From assembly GCA_002105175.1 (NCBI GenBank), contig MCGE01000058.1, forward strand, positions 1-64,000: DNA of 64,000 bases, in the 5' to 3' direction. The first letter of the stretch is position 1. Each line of letters begins with the position of its first letter. The notes under the pieces were generated by a model that ran no database searches, had not been told where the DNA came from, and saw nothing but the letters and a program-made list of their open reading frames with translations. Made by a program: the position numbers and the translations under genes. Shown in pieces: positions 13,080 through 24,736 of the stretch. This DNA is from Absidia repens (taxonomy: Eukaryota; Mucoromycota; Mucoromycetes; Mucorales; Cunninghamellaceae).

Positions 13080-13722
13080 ATAATGTGGTATAATTTATTG
13101 AAGCATATTGATAGATACTAAAACTAAAAACGAAGGGTTCATTGTAACCAGGGGCTCAGCAAAAGGATCTATTGGAGGAAGCATGGGGGGGGCTAATGTG
13201 AGCTTTGAAGTAATGGTTGACATTAACCTAAAGGTACACTTGTAAAATGGTACTTAATATATTGTACTGTACAATGTATGAGAAAGACTAAAGGCGCATT
13301 AGTTATTGAAACACAACAACGGTCAACACTAATCTAACGCCGGTTGAGGGTAATACAAAAAAAATAGGAGGAATCTATTGTGCTGTACCAGACATGAGAG
13401 AAGCTAATGGGACATTTTTAATTGAATACTGTAAAAAGAGACATACTTTATTCAGATTTATATGCAACAATGACAAGCTAAGACTAAATTACGTTAATGA
13501 TGACTTGAAAAAGTCAACTAATGGTGTTTCTAGATCCTGAATCTAAAATGAAAGGGCTTCCCCATGCATCTTGTAGTCCCTGAGCTAAAAACATTTCTAA
13601 ACTAGTCTTGACACTAATCTACGATCAAAATAACTAAGAAGGAGTTGAATGATGAAAAAAAAATGAAAAAAAAAATTGGAGTAAATAAAAATACACGTGG
13701 GCGGGTTTTGAAATGTATTTTT
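13080..13722 (-). repeat. Family A interspersed repeat, copy A2
   Basis: One of the longest copies. It begins with a GAAGCATATTGATAGATACTAAAACT block that recurs near 52650, continues with GACATGAGAGAAGCTAATGGG, CTTTATTCAGAT, AATGAAAGGGCTTCCCCATGC and CTAGTCTTGACACTAATCTA, and ends near ACACGTGGGCGGGTTTTGAAAT. The same order is found in copies A1 and A3. Confidence 0.75.
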
Positions 13723-14797
13723 TGTTGTGGACGCAAAAAAGAAAAATTCCTCGATTTTTTTTTTTTTACAAAACAATCAACATCACACAACATCATCATC
13801 ATAGTAGTTCTCTTCTGATGTCAATCTGGCAGCATTCAACGTCGGAAGCATGATTATTTTCTCCTTGTGATGCCTTTCGGACAAGACGGAGCATATTGAT
13901 TTATTTGAGTTGTCCTGTTCGACATAGAGTAGTTTGCTAATCATCCTAGGATAGCTAACCCTTTTCAATGATTGTACTGGTTTATCAAGATGTTATGTTC
14001 ACGCTACCACGGATTCCCCACTCACCACACATCCCAGATTATCCTACCTTTAGATACATGTCATATCATCTGGCTTCATAGATTAGGTTAGCTGTATAGC
14101 ACTTACATCTGAATAAAATATGTCTTATCTTTTTGATTTTACGTCATCTCTAATATTTTTATTTTGTCTTGTCAAATGGGTATATTCAGACTGTACTGCA
14201 CAGTGCTTTTGTGTATGCGCAATAAAAATAAAAATGTCTATTGTACTGGGTTTCTAAAGGCATATAAAAAAATACCATCAATGAGCGCATAAAAATATAA
14301 CAATTGAAGTGCATTAGAAAGTACGTAGTTTACCCAGGTTACATTCATATTTGTTTGATAAACATCTTTGGTATTCTATTCATCGGTACTTCAGCCAAAA
14401 CTGACACACTTCAAATGCGTAAGGGGAGTTTTTTTCATTGCTTTCCCTCGACCATGTGCATTTATTCTCTTCGGCCTTTGCTATGAGAACGCTGAAAAGA
14501 CCATGACTCATCACTTAAGTATCCTACAAAAACACATGACAAGTAATGATAAAATCAACAACTTTATTTGGAAGTCAGAAGCATAATAATAATACTAATA
14601 GTGCTAATAAACAAACAATACTATTTGAGTTCAAAAAAGTCTAAAGTCTAAAGTCTAAAGTGAGATCGATCCATAGGGACACAAAAAGCCAATGTAAGGG
14701 TCAAACGATCTAGGGTATAAAGGCACTAAATAATACAAATACAAAAAACCCTCATATTAGATAAACAACGCAACCCACCACGCACCAAACACATCTG

Positions 14798-16054
14798 TTA
14801 TTTTCGTTTACCTTCAGCTTCTTTATGTAGTCCAATTCTCAAATACGGATCTACAAAAATTGGAGCAGTGTAAATAATCCATACCAGGGTCAATAATCGG
14901 GCCATCCAATTAGGCATGTTGGCCCACCAATAAGACCAAGGGGTGCCGGGTGCGCTGACTATACTTGCTATTCCTTGGAGGATAAAGAACATTGTTTGTT
15001 GACCGAGCATACCAGGGTAGGATTGAATCGTCGAATAGCCCATCATAATCACCAAGATATAATCATGCAGCAAGCCTGAGGCCACGTACACTGCCATAGT
15101 AGCCGTCATCCGACCCATTAAAGCCATTGTATTGCGGTTTTTGTTGTCAGTAGCTGTTGATGTCGCAAAAAGGGCACGCACAGGTTGATAAGCCAATTTC
15201 ATAAATCCAGGACGGAAAATTTGGTGCCACCGTTCACTCCAAAGATTGTATGCCGAATGTGCCAGCCATGGCTTGTCAAAAATGGCAGGCTGGGAGATGA
15301 ATCGATAAGTAACGTCATAGCAGTCTAAGAGAGTCTTCAGTTTCGTTGACATTGTTGTTGAAGAAGACCAGATTGCAGAGAAGATCGCTAGACGTAACGT
15401 CAAAAACAAACGGTAAAGAACTTCAACAATGCCTACATGGAGATGAAGTGTAAAACCCGCCATGAGATGGTATGCCAATGTTTGCCAGGGTGGAGGGAGT
15501 CGATGCCAATAAGAAGTAGTTTCTGTGTCGGGCGGTAGTTGGCAAACGCGCAAGAGACCGTCAAAAAAGGACATGACAGGGACCGATAATAACATGTAAC
15601 CTAGAGATTGAAGGAGCCACCATTGGCTATCTTGTCGAATGACTGATACACTGGGTGGTTTGCGAACGTCGTCTGGTACATCGTGAGTTTTTGCTGCTGC
15701 AGCTGTCGTCGTAGATATGGATCGGGATGATGGTGTATTTTCATTCCATCGAGCAAGGACAAAATAAAATGGCGGCAGTGTTCGTTTCTTTTCCAAGTCG
15801 CCCCCACACTTCCAAATATCACGGATGTAGAACGCCATACCAGCACCAAGCGTCACGGACAAAACAGCCAACACCGCATTATCGGCAAGAATTCCGGCAC
15901 CATCAAAGGAGATCGGTAAGAGCACCTGAGCCACCGCAATCATAACCAGAATACTGTTAGGTGTGCCATGATATTTTTCGGTCAAGATATAGAAAAATAA
16001 CGACGGAATGGAAGAGCAGCCATACAATAACGCTCTTGTCACCAAAGTAGGCAT
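14798..16054 (-). CDS. Wax-synthase-type membrane-bound O-acyltransferase (MBOAT_2-like)
   Basis: A single exon of 418 residues with about eight hydrophobic segments spread over its length. The motif NLWSERWHQIFRPGF (about 265-280) matches the conserved W..RWHQ.FR block of the fungal/plant wax synthase domain (family with ascomycete TRI7-like and long-chain-alcohol acyltransferases). A second likely catalytic His sits in SGLLHDYILV (about 330). The protein would be an ER-membrane acyltransferase moving an acyl group from acyl-CoA onto a hydroxyl; the acceptor (fatty alcohol, sterol, sugar or metabolite) cannot be read from sequence. A Ser/Thr/Ala-rich loop (about residues 105-135) is an insertion. 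The start is the first ATG of the frame, MPTLVTRALL. No biosynthetic cluster partner is adjacent. Confidence 0.85.
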   Translation of the reverse strand: MPTLVTRALLYGCSSIPSLFFYILTEKYHGTPNSILVMIAVAQVLLPISFDGAGILADNAVLAVLSVTLGAGMAFYIRDIWKCGGDLEKKRTLPPFYFVLARWNENTPSSRSISTTTAAAAKTHDVPDDVRKPPSVSVIRQDSQWWLLQSLGYMLLSVPVMSFFDGLLRVCQLPPDTETTSYWHRLPPPWQTLAYHLMAGFTLHLHVGIVEVLYRLFLTLRLAIFSAIWSSSTTMSTKLKTLLDCYDVTYRFISQPAIFDKPWLAHSAYNLWSERWHQIFRPGFMKLAYQPVRALFATSTATDNKNRNTMALMGRMTATMAVYVASGLLHDYILVIMMGYSTIQSYPGMLGQQTMFFILQGIASIVSAPGTPWSYWWANMPNWMARLLTLVWIIYTAPIFVDPYLRIGLHKEAEGKRK

Positions 16055-16521
16055 TTGTTACAAGTACAGTATGAATATGTATATAATATGAAAATAAAAA
16101 GAAAAAGGGAAGGGTACACTTTTGTTTTGTGTTCCGAGCGGTATTTAAATTTCCAATAAAATCTGCACTAGACATAGGCCCCTTTTATGGACTTTCGCAT
16201 ACATGGTACTGCGTAAAACTAATGATTGTCCTTGGCTTCAAAGATAAAATGGAATATGTATAAGATAGTCAGTAATAACGGATGATATTGTAGGTAAAAA
16301 AAAAAAGACACTAAATGACAGATGATTTATTTATGGAATGAAGATCACAAATAATAATATACAAAAGCGGTAAGAAAGTAAGTGAATGAAGAGCAATAAT
16401 AAAATAATAATAAAAATAATAATACAATATACAGCAATGAATTGAGATAGATGGATAGAGAAAGAGAAGGGGGAGATAAAAGTGGAATATAAACATTAAA
16501 TAAAAAAATAAAACAAAAAAA
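16055..16521. other. Intergenic: promoter of the acyltransferase gene and 3' UTR of the NCS1 permease
   Basis: Both neighbours are on the minus strand. The segment is AT-rich with (AAT)n-like stretches near 16395-16430. No gene or distinct motif is seen. Confidence 0.5.
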
Positions 16522-18374
16522 CTACACAATAGAACTATTTCTACTATAAATGGAATCAGCTTGATGACGATGCACTGATGTGGGAGAAGAGGAAGCTTCG
16601 GGAGTTTCGGTCTTTTCTTTTTCGTAAGCACTGGGATCCATGATAATTTCCTTTTCGCGTTCGGCAATAATCCATCGACAAGGGAAGAAGAAGTTGCAAG
16701 TCAAGTAGATCGAGAAACCAAGAACAAATCCGATCGGCCAAGCCAGATTGAAAATTTTATCAGCACCAGGAGGAGCGTAATTTCCCATTGCGCCAACAAA
16801 TCCAGGAATATTGGGGATGATGCCACCGATATAAGCTGCATAGGCGCGCCAGTTGATGCCGTATTTGTACCAATAAATTCCACTGGGAGAATATAAGTCT
16901 TCTACTGCATAATGTCCTTTTTTCACAATATAGTCTAAAAAAAAAAAATTAGTATTGATCACTGTGAAGTTTTCTCTTTTACTTACAATCAGCAATCAAA
17001 ACACCGGTTATGGGAGATAAAAAGACAGTATATCCAGTAAGGAAGTTGAGAAAAACTTGGGCACCAGATAACAAATTCCATGGAGTAATAGAAAAGCCAA
17101 TAGCAGCAGCAACATAACCACCACGACGCATGTTGATATATCTTGGAAACACAGCAGACAAATCAGCACCCACAGGAATGGAATTGGCAGCCAAGTTTGT
17201 ACCCAAAGTAGCAAAAGCAAACGCAAAAGCCAAGAAAAACACAGCAGGGCGGTTATCCATCTTACCTAAAAGATCAATAGGATTCCAAAGCGCTTCACCA
17301 TATAATGTTTGCGATGCAGATGTAACAACAATTCCGATAAAGGAGGTAAAGAAGAAACCAAGAGGGAGGGTGATCAATTGCGAGAAGATAATATCACTTG
17401 GCTTTTTCGAGTATCGTGCAAAATCAGGCTGATTGACAATGAGAGCGGCCATATTTCCAAAGCAAGAGATGATAGATGCTATAATTCCCCATGCCATATC
17501 GTCATTGGAAGTAAATGTCGATGGTTGTTCTACCATAGGACCCAAACCATGAACATTGACAACAGCCCAGACAAATAATGCAATGGCAGCAATAGGTACT
17601 AGGATGGACTTCAATGTAAACAAGTGACGAATTTTTTCCACTGGAAACCAAATAGCCACACAGGAGAAGAGAGAGAAAAGAAAGAACCCGAGAAAGTCCT
17701 TGGTTGTAATACCCGCCGATTCAGGAAGCGAATTGGGAAGATTATCAATACTTGGGGCAATGGCTCGAAGCATTTGATACACACATTGACCTCCTAATTG
17801 CCAAAATAAAGGTATGATCAATATACAATCTTATTTGTTGATATTTTAATGATTTCTAGTAGCAATTCCTTACCAATTGAAGCTTGAACACCATACCATA
17901 TAACGCCAAGAAGAATACGATTGAGGATTGGAATCAATGCACCATACATGCCGAATGACGACCGGGTAAAAACAGAAAACCCTATATGATATATTGCACC
18001 CACTCGACCATTTGTAACCAGAACAACAGCAGACAATCCATAACCAATAGCGACAACTACAAGTGCTTGCCACCACGAGCATCCAAGAGCAATGAAAGAC
18101 CCACCAATCATAAATGTATTCACATTCAAACAGTCAGAAATCCAAAAAGCAACGTAATTCCAGGCCCCCCAAGTTCGCCGTTCTAATTGAAAAAAGTGAT
18201 GATAATCAATATTATAAATTCCATTGTAATAACGCTGATGTTTTTAAAGTTACCAGGAGGAATAGGTGCCAGATCACGATTAATCCAGTTACTTTGTGTG
18301 CTGATATCATTATCTTGAGGAACTTCAAGTTTTTTCAAAAACTTTTTCAGTCTTTCTTTGTCAATTATACCCAT
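16522..18374 (-). CDS. NCS1 family permease (Fur-type: uracil / uridine / allantoin class)
   Basis: Four exons in transcription order: 18374-18254, 18182-17874, 17793-16987 and 16934-16522, giving 549 residues with about 12 membrane segments. The signature NRDLAPIPPG is joined across intron 1 to ERRTWGAWNYVAFWISD, the hallmark N-terminal block of NCS1 transporters. YGVQASIGGQCVY, joined across intron 2, and NQPDFARY are the substrate-site blocks of the fungal Fur branch (Fur4, Dal4, Fui1). The cytoplasmic tail is hydrophilic with Lys/Glu and Ser. It imports a nucleobase, nucleoside or hydantoin-like compound (allantoin) by proton symport. The next gene upstream is a hydantoin/allantoin-type racemase on the same strand, which favours allantoin or hydantoin as substrate; this is inference. 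The 5' region contains a dense GATA-box cluster. Confidence 0.92.
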
Positions 18375-19241
18375 GTTGAATAAATAAATAAATATAATAT
18401 CTATATATAAATATCTATACAAAAGCTTTTTTTGATTTTGGAAATATAAATTATGAAATATAAAAAATTCAGAAAAGAGTTAAAAGAAGGTGTCGGAATT
18501 TTCAGATCGGTTCCTTTTTATCTTTTTCTGAGTTTGAAACTGTACCAAGAAATGTTATCGCTCAGAGTTTTAGATCATAATAATATCGTGTATATTTGAT
18601 TTAGCGACATGATTTGGTACATACATTGGAACTTTTTCCGGACGTTAGACCGTGAGTATTTTGACATGTCTCTGGTTTTAGTTTACTGTTTATCACTATT
18701 AAAGTTACCAACATTTATATCTTTCTTTTTTTTCATAAGAACAATAACTTCTTTTTTTTTTTTTGTTTTTTTTTTTTTGTTTTCTTGTCAATCGATGTTA
18801 TCAGTTTATTGATAACATATCATTTTTATCTCTCCATTTCGACCTATTATCACTGAGTTAAGATGTATAAGGAAGATAGGAGTTTGAAAAAAGATAAAAA
18901 GTTATCAGTCATTGTGTAACCAGATCATAGTATTCAGGTGATATCATATTAAACTTTTGAAATGCTTGGGAAAGATACGTATAATTTTGTGTTTTGACGC
19001 CCAATAAAAAATTGAGATAGACCCTATAATTGATAAATTGACAGCGTGATAATGATCTTGGCAAAAAACGGGTGATGACTTTAAACAAAAAAGACAATAA
19101 CCATAAATTCTAAATTCAAATAGGTAAATAATGACAGTTTTTTATTTCGATATTCAAATAGCGTCAAACAAGTCGCAAAAAAAAAGTACTACAATACAAT
19201 AATAATAAAAATAAAATAAAATAAAACTAGACTAAAACTAC
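18375..19241 (-). promoter_or_regulatory. Permease upstream region with 11 GATA boxes
   Basis: GATAA or its complement TTATC occurs at 18518, 18555, 18690, 18798, 18811, 18826, 18847, 18893, 18902, 19032 and 19048, i.e. 11 in 535 bp; about two would be expected in DNA of this composition. Two boxes form the inverted pair GTTATCA-(6 nt)-TGATAAC at 18797-18816. The segment lies upstream of the permease and downstream of the racemase stop. Fungal nitrogen-catabolite genes are controlled by GATA factors through such clusters, so nitrogen control of the permease is a reasonable inference. Confidence 0.6.
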
Positions 19242-20027
19242 TTATTTTGAATGACGACCATAAGCCTTCAAGATTCCATCGTTCGGTACCGAGACTTCAT
19301 CTGGGCGAGCAGGCAAAGGAGTATACATACCTTGAGGGCTTGTTCGTAAATTCGACAACAAGAGACCCACCATAGCCATTACTCCAGAAGATACCGCATC
19401 AATCACAGGTACGCCCAGGGTTTGTTCAATGGCTTGGTTCATTTGAGACATACCAGCACATCCCAACAAGATCACTTCAGCACCATCATGGCTCACCGCC
19501 TCCTGACTTGCCTTCATGAGTTTATCCAAGACTTGTTGTTTTGATAAAGTCACCGTATCCAAAGCTGTCATGTCAGAGGATCGTACACTAGCACAACGTT
19601 CCATGGATCCCAAAATTGTTTGCACTCCTTCTTCCAATAAGGGCTTCCAATGATTCGAATCAGTCACAATGGAGAACTTGGCACCAAGAGGTAAAGATTG
19701 CATCACAGCAGATTCCATAATATGCATCACTGGTTTATTTGTTGCTTCCCGTAAGGCTTTGACTGAAGCATGATTTGAAAAACAAGCCACCAATACACCA
19801 TCATAAGCATCCAATAATGACATCACCTTGTCCACTGTCCAATATGCCGAGACCACCTCATCAAAAGATCCTTCAACTGAAGCCACACCTTGATCAGCAC
19901 ATACTGTTGTAGCCTCCACAATACCACCTAATAATCCAAGTGATTGATTCACGGAGGCTTGAATCACCGCTGTCATTTCTTTGCTTGTGTTAGGATTGAT
20001 CACTAATAATCGTTTAGCCGCCGTCAT
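19242..20027 (-). CDS. Asp/Glu/hydantoin racemase superfamily protein (DCG1 / allantoin racemase-like)
   Basis: A single exon of 261 residues, the usual size for the hydantoin racemase/DCG1 family. The N-terminus RLLVINPNTSKEMT is the family signature. The two catalytic cysteines are present: Cys82 in VACFSNH and Cys190 in LLGCAGM. The family racemises hydantoins or allantoin by a two-base mechanism. In Saccharomyces the homologue DCG1 sits in the DAL allantoin-degradation cluster close to the permease DAL4. Here the enzyme gene is followed on the same strand by an NCS1 permease, a comparable pairing, which supports a role in ureide or hydantoin use. The exact substrate is not shown. The protein has no signal peptide and is probably cytosolic. 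Confidence 0.92.
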   Translation of the reverse strand: MTAAKRLLVINPNTSKEMTAVIQASVNQSLGLLGGIVEATTVCADQGVASVEGSFDEVVSAYWTVDKVMSLLDAYDGVLVACFSNHASVKALREATNKPVMHIMESAVMQSLPLGAKFSIVTDSNHWKPLLEEGVQTILGSMERCASVRSSDMTALDTVTLSKQQVLDKLMKASQEAVSHDGAEVILLGCAGMSQMNQAIEQTLGVPVIDAVSSGVMAMVGLLLSNLRTSPQGMYTPLPARPDEVSVPNDGILKAYGRHSK

Positions 20028-21001
20028 CGATGATATATTTGGAAGGTCCCTTGAAGTACACTAGAATGAAGAATAAAAAAAAAAAAAAAAAGAAAGAGAA
20101 AGGGAGTTAAAATGAGTAACTGACTTTTTATCCCTATTTTTTTTTGTGAAACTTAGATCCTTTCATACCCAGTACACCCTATGCCTGACACCCACGCCCA
20201 CGGCCCCCCAACCCCTTACTTGGGTTCATTCTTCGAGCAAAGTTCATTTGTGAATCGAAAGGTGTCCATATTGTTGTTTATTTGAATGAAGTACTTTACT
20301 TAACTTGAGATGTGCTTGTTTTCTCTTCCAAATGTGAAGTTGACAGGATCGAAAGAAGAAAAAAAAAAAAAAAAGAAAAGGAAAAACGCATATTGGCGAA
20401 AAATTCAATGTCGGAATTTAAAAGGTCAAACAAGGAACTGCGTTTAGAGGAGTAAATTTGTTTATACCAGTGGGGCTAAATTTAGATGAATGTATAACGT
20501 TCAATGAATGAATTGTGTTTCGTATATGACATTGTAAAGGATCAGCGTGTTCAAACAAATAATGAACGACTGAACCTTACAGCCTCCTCACCCTAAGCAA
20601 TGTATTTTCTTTTTTTTCCTTTGTGTGTCCTTGATGGGGATACGATAATAATGCAAAATTATTCACCAAATTATTATTATATATATATGTACAGTATATA
20701 TATATATATATATATATATTAGCGAGTCATATATTCTTTGGTCTAGGTGAAAAAAAATCGAAAAGTCGTTGCAACGAGGAATTGGGAGTAAAAAGGGGGA
20801 GAGTGGCATGGCCAGCAAGGTAAAGCAGCGGCATTTAAATCATATTCTTTTAGTAAATGGAAATTATATTTTGTCTCTTTTTTTTTCTTTTTATCCATAT
20901 TTTTCAATCTTGCAAAAAACGTATTCTCAATAAAAAAATAAAACTAAAACAAAGACAGTGTGCTTCAATAACACTCTTTGCTATATATTGTGGTTAATGA
21001 A
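20028..21001. other. Divergent intergenic region, racemase / Ase1
   Basis: It holds poly(A) runs (about 20073-20090 and 20358-20374) and a (TA)n microsatellite at about 20681-20720. Only an isolated GATA box is obvious near the racemase start, in contrast to the permease side. No gene is seen. Confidence 0.5.
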
Positions 21002-24000
21002 ATGGAACGTTTACAATTGAAAGCAGCAAGACTTGAAACCCTTTGGTCCTGCCTGGGAACCTGCGTGGATCCCGTCAGTGTTGGTGACAAGTTGAAAGTA
21101 TGCCCTTCTACTGCAATATCGAAACAAATAGAACAAAAAAATAGTTGCAGTGCTTACTTTTTACTTTTATTGTAGTACGTTTTATTTGAGTTGGACAAGG
21201 TGATTGAACATGAAGAATGGAGGAAACAAGTGCTTTCAGCAGATATCGAAGATATCATGGTAAGTTACTGATAGATAATAAAACCTGTTTGCTACTTGCT
21301 GATATAATTATCATAGGCAGACATTGAATGCGGATGTCAAATACTTGGTATATCCATGGAAAGTTTGCTCTCTTCAAATATGGATCAAGCTGAAATGATA
21401 GGAAATCATGAGTGGGAGTTTTTTACTTCCAAATGTGTAATGGCACCAACATCAGAACGCAAAAATACCCTCACTATGTTGAACAACAAACTGGCAAATG
21501 TAAGTATGCACGACAAGACAGGAAGTGAACTTTTAAGTGAAAAAGTCAATTCCCAATAGGATAATAGCCCTTCTCCTCTCGCGCTTCCCCTTTTTCTCCA
21601 TCCCCTTATTATTATTCACATTTTTCATTCTTCTTTTTAGGAAATACGACAAAGGCGATTACATATCAAGGAATGGCTAGCGGATATCGACGCTTTATGC
21701 CTGGAACTGGGGTTACCTTATCCATTTGATTCGTACAGCTCTTACCATGATAATTTATGTTGGGCTACAGTGCAGAAGGTATAATAACTCCAGATCACTT
21801 ACTACCATCACGCAAATGACTAATACTCTTTGTTATTGTTTTTTTTAATAGATTAGTTGTACTTTACGTGACCTTACTCAAAAGCAGGTAAGATTATTTT
21901 CCTTTTCCGGAAAAAGGAATACAAAAACATTTACTAAAATTTGATTTACATTTATTTTATATAGACAACAAACAAAGGTCGATTTGAGCAACTTGTCCAT
22001 TCTATTCATTATTACCAAACTGTACTAGGTGAATCGATCAACAATGATTCCGCAATCGACATTGCATTACACAAGCTATGCAACAACGTTACATTAAATT
22101 CACCATTTGACATGTACCAGCATCCAAAAAACGACAGCGAATGCACCAACAATGATCACTGTAATGTATTGTACTATCGACACCCTCTTCCTTTTCCATT
22201 GTCGTTACAAGATGACTTTATGGCAACCTTACAAACTAAAGTACATGATCTTCAGGCGTTATACGACACCCGTATGGCATTATTCAATCTTCTCAGCAAC
22301 AATATTGCAACACTGTGGAATGAACTCAAGGTGCCTGAAGAAAAACAATGTACAATATTTGCATCTTTGCATAAAGATGATTTAAACAAGGTAAGCAAGG
22401 AGACATGGTAGGAGTACGGATGAGAAGGGGAAACTAAAGAACCAAAAAGAAAAATCAAAAAGGGGAACTAAAGGAAGGGAAGGAGAGGTCGAAAGGAAGG
22501 GGAGCATATGAAGACTCAAAGCTGTAGGGATGGGACTTTGAACTTGGCATTTATCACTAACCTAACGTTTTCCTGTCATCATTGTAGCTACAACAAAACT
22601 TTGACGAAATGAAGACGATTGTGCGGACTATGACTGATGAATACATTGATACGGTATGAAAGTACATTACAAATGATGAAAAAAATGTACCATAGAGCAG
22701 AAAACGCTCACATCTTTTTTTTTTTTTTTTCAGATCCGAGACGACTTGACGCGACTTTGGGATGCCTGTCTACTTACTCAAATCGAACGTGATGAATTCC
22801 TGTCCTCTCTTTATCATAAAGGTATTATCTACTATTATTATTCACTAATCTAAAATAATACTTATTAGCTTCATTTTATTTTGCTGTTATTATTAGCGAA
22901 CACAATGGATACTGTACACCTGATCATCGACAAACATATGAACTACTTGGAACATATCCAGTCATCAAGCTATATTGTTTCTACTATTATGAAAGAAAGG
23001 AAAGAATTGATTCAGGTAAATCATTCATATATTATTATCTGAAACCATACATGTACACAATATAACTATTATGATACCATTCTTTAGAAAATGATTCGTT
23101 TTGAAACATCTGCCTCTGATCCAAAGCGACTGTTCCAAGCATCTTTTCAACTGATGGAGGAAGAACGCTGGCGGAAAACATGTTTCCCTACTCTGTTGCA
23201 ACTGGATGATGCCCTCATAAAGGCAGTGCAAGAATTTGAATCCATATCTGACAAGTACTTCATGGTCGGAAATACGCGCTACTTGGATATGCTGAGGGAT
23301 GAAATTGCAGACAGAACGACCAATCAAACCTTCTTTGGATTTTTGAATACAGAACACAACCATGACCGATTAATACGAAGCAAATCTCGACCCAGTGCAC
23401 TGTCTTTCAATACTCCGCCTGGAAGTAGTATCAAAAGAGCACCGAAAACGCCATCGTCGCTATCTGAATCACCTACTCAAGATGCGCCTCCAACAAACGA
23501 CATACAGCCTCAAACTCGACACGGCAGTAAACGACGTCCATCACCTGTCAGTAACAAATCAACCAATACAAAAGACGCTAGCATCATTTCTATTGACACA
23601 TCATCGCCACTCCTTCCATCATCATCCACATCTTCGAAACGAATGCAAACATCACCTTCACTATCAACAAGACCAAAAAAAATTCATGACATCAAAAAGC
23701 GACTCAGCAACCAATCTATATCAACACAACAAATAACGATAATACCACAGCAATACAAATCGAAATCATATCCAGTATCAAGCAGCAATAAGGACACAAT
23801 TGAAAAAGATAGCAGCATTCCAACACAGCTCTCTTTAGGTAACAACAAAAAACGACAGCCCATATTATCAGACGGTGTGATTGAACAACGATCACATCAG
23901 CCGCCGCCAGTTTCACCCGTGTCGTTGTCCCTTCCACGATCCAAAGCATCCCAAATTCCTATTCGTGCACATATATCCTCCAATCGGTCACCTTCATCGC

Positions 24001-24086
24001 TTACCACCACTGCCGAACAGCAACAGCATCAGCAACAGCAACGACAACAAGAACACCAGCAACAACTAACCGTCCAATGTGTCTAG
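21002..24086 (+). CDS. ASE1: Anti-parallel microtubule bundler Ase1 / PRC1 / MAP65
   Basis: Ten exons: 21002-21097, 21176-21259, 21317-21499, 21641-21778, 21852-21887, 21965-22390, 22588-22653, 22734-22821, 22897-23015 and 23088-24086, giving 744 residues; all phases agree. The family crosslinks anti-parallel microtubules in the spindle midzone and is needed for anaphase and cytokinesis. The N-terminal two thirds are helical with no low complexity. The spectrin-like microtubule-binding part contains RDDLTRLWDACL and IRFETSASDPKRLF (about 410-425), followed by a RWRKTCFPTL segment and KYFMVGNTRYLD, close matches to the PRC1 block 'FE.KASDP.R'. The last about 230 residues are Ser/Pro/Gln/His-rich and basic, as in Ase1 tails that bind microtubules and carry CDK sites. 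Exon 5 is only 36 nt. Start taken at MERLQLKAARL; a poly(A)-like signal lies near 24225. Confidence 0.9.
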
Positions 24087-24736
24087 TTTCCTCTCGTGCT
24101 CCCTCCTCTCTTTTGTCCTTCCGTCTGTGTTTTTTTTTATTCCTCATTGTACACTAGTATAGCTGTTAGTATATCATTTATACCCTCTTTTGTCTTTTTA
24201 CCCTTTTATATATATCTCAATATGCAATAATAAAAAAATCGAATTTGTGGTTCTCCCTCATCTGACATGACTATTTTGCAGCAGATCGTCTCCTAAAAAA
24301 AGACGACAAGAGGCGTCCTTTTCTTTGGTAGGTCGGATTAGGGAGTTGATTGACGATCACTATTTCATCCTGTGCGATGGTGGAATATAGGGACTTACAT
24401 CAGAAGGTAAGATTTAAGAAAAAGTAAAAATATCTATTATACAATACTCACTTCTACCGTATTCTTTTTTTTTTTTTTACATGCACGATTTGTCCTATAA
24501 TGTCATGCACTACTATTGATACGTAATGCTATATGGTTCCTGATCAGTTTTCTACTTTATTATTACTACACTTCCCCTATTTTTTATTTATCCCATCACA
24601 TCCCATTATATCCGCTATTCGTTATATGAGATTTACTGTGGTTTCTCGCACCAATCATATTTAATCTCCGTCACGGTACATTATCGAAAATAAAAACTGT
24701 TTCTTTATTTTATACCCGACACTCTCATCAGCAACA
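24087..24736. other. Intergenic between Ase1 and VPS45
   Basis: Ase1 3' UTR with AATAATAAAAAAA near 24225, followed by T-rich sequence and the VPS45 promoter. A short stem-forming segment, GTCTCCTAAAAAAAGACGAC, occurs near 24288. No gene is seen. Confidence 0.5.

Larger units (their letters stand above)
12088..14797. other. Intergenic, repeat-containing (2.7 kb)
   Basis: It holds the alpha-COP 3' UTR, a probable family B fragment (about 12525-12595), a short (TA)n run (12613-12637), and a long family A copy (about 13080-13722). Three adjacent copies of AAAGTCTA occur at about 14637-14660. The rest is AT-rich with only short open frames. No credible gene is seen. Confidence 0.6.
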
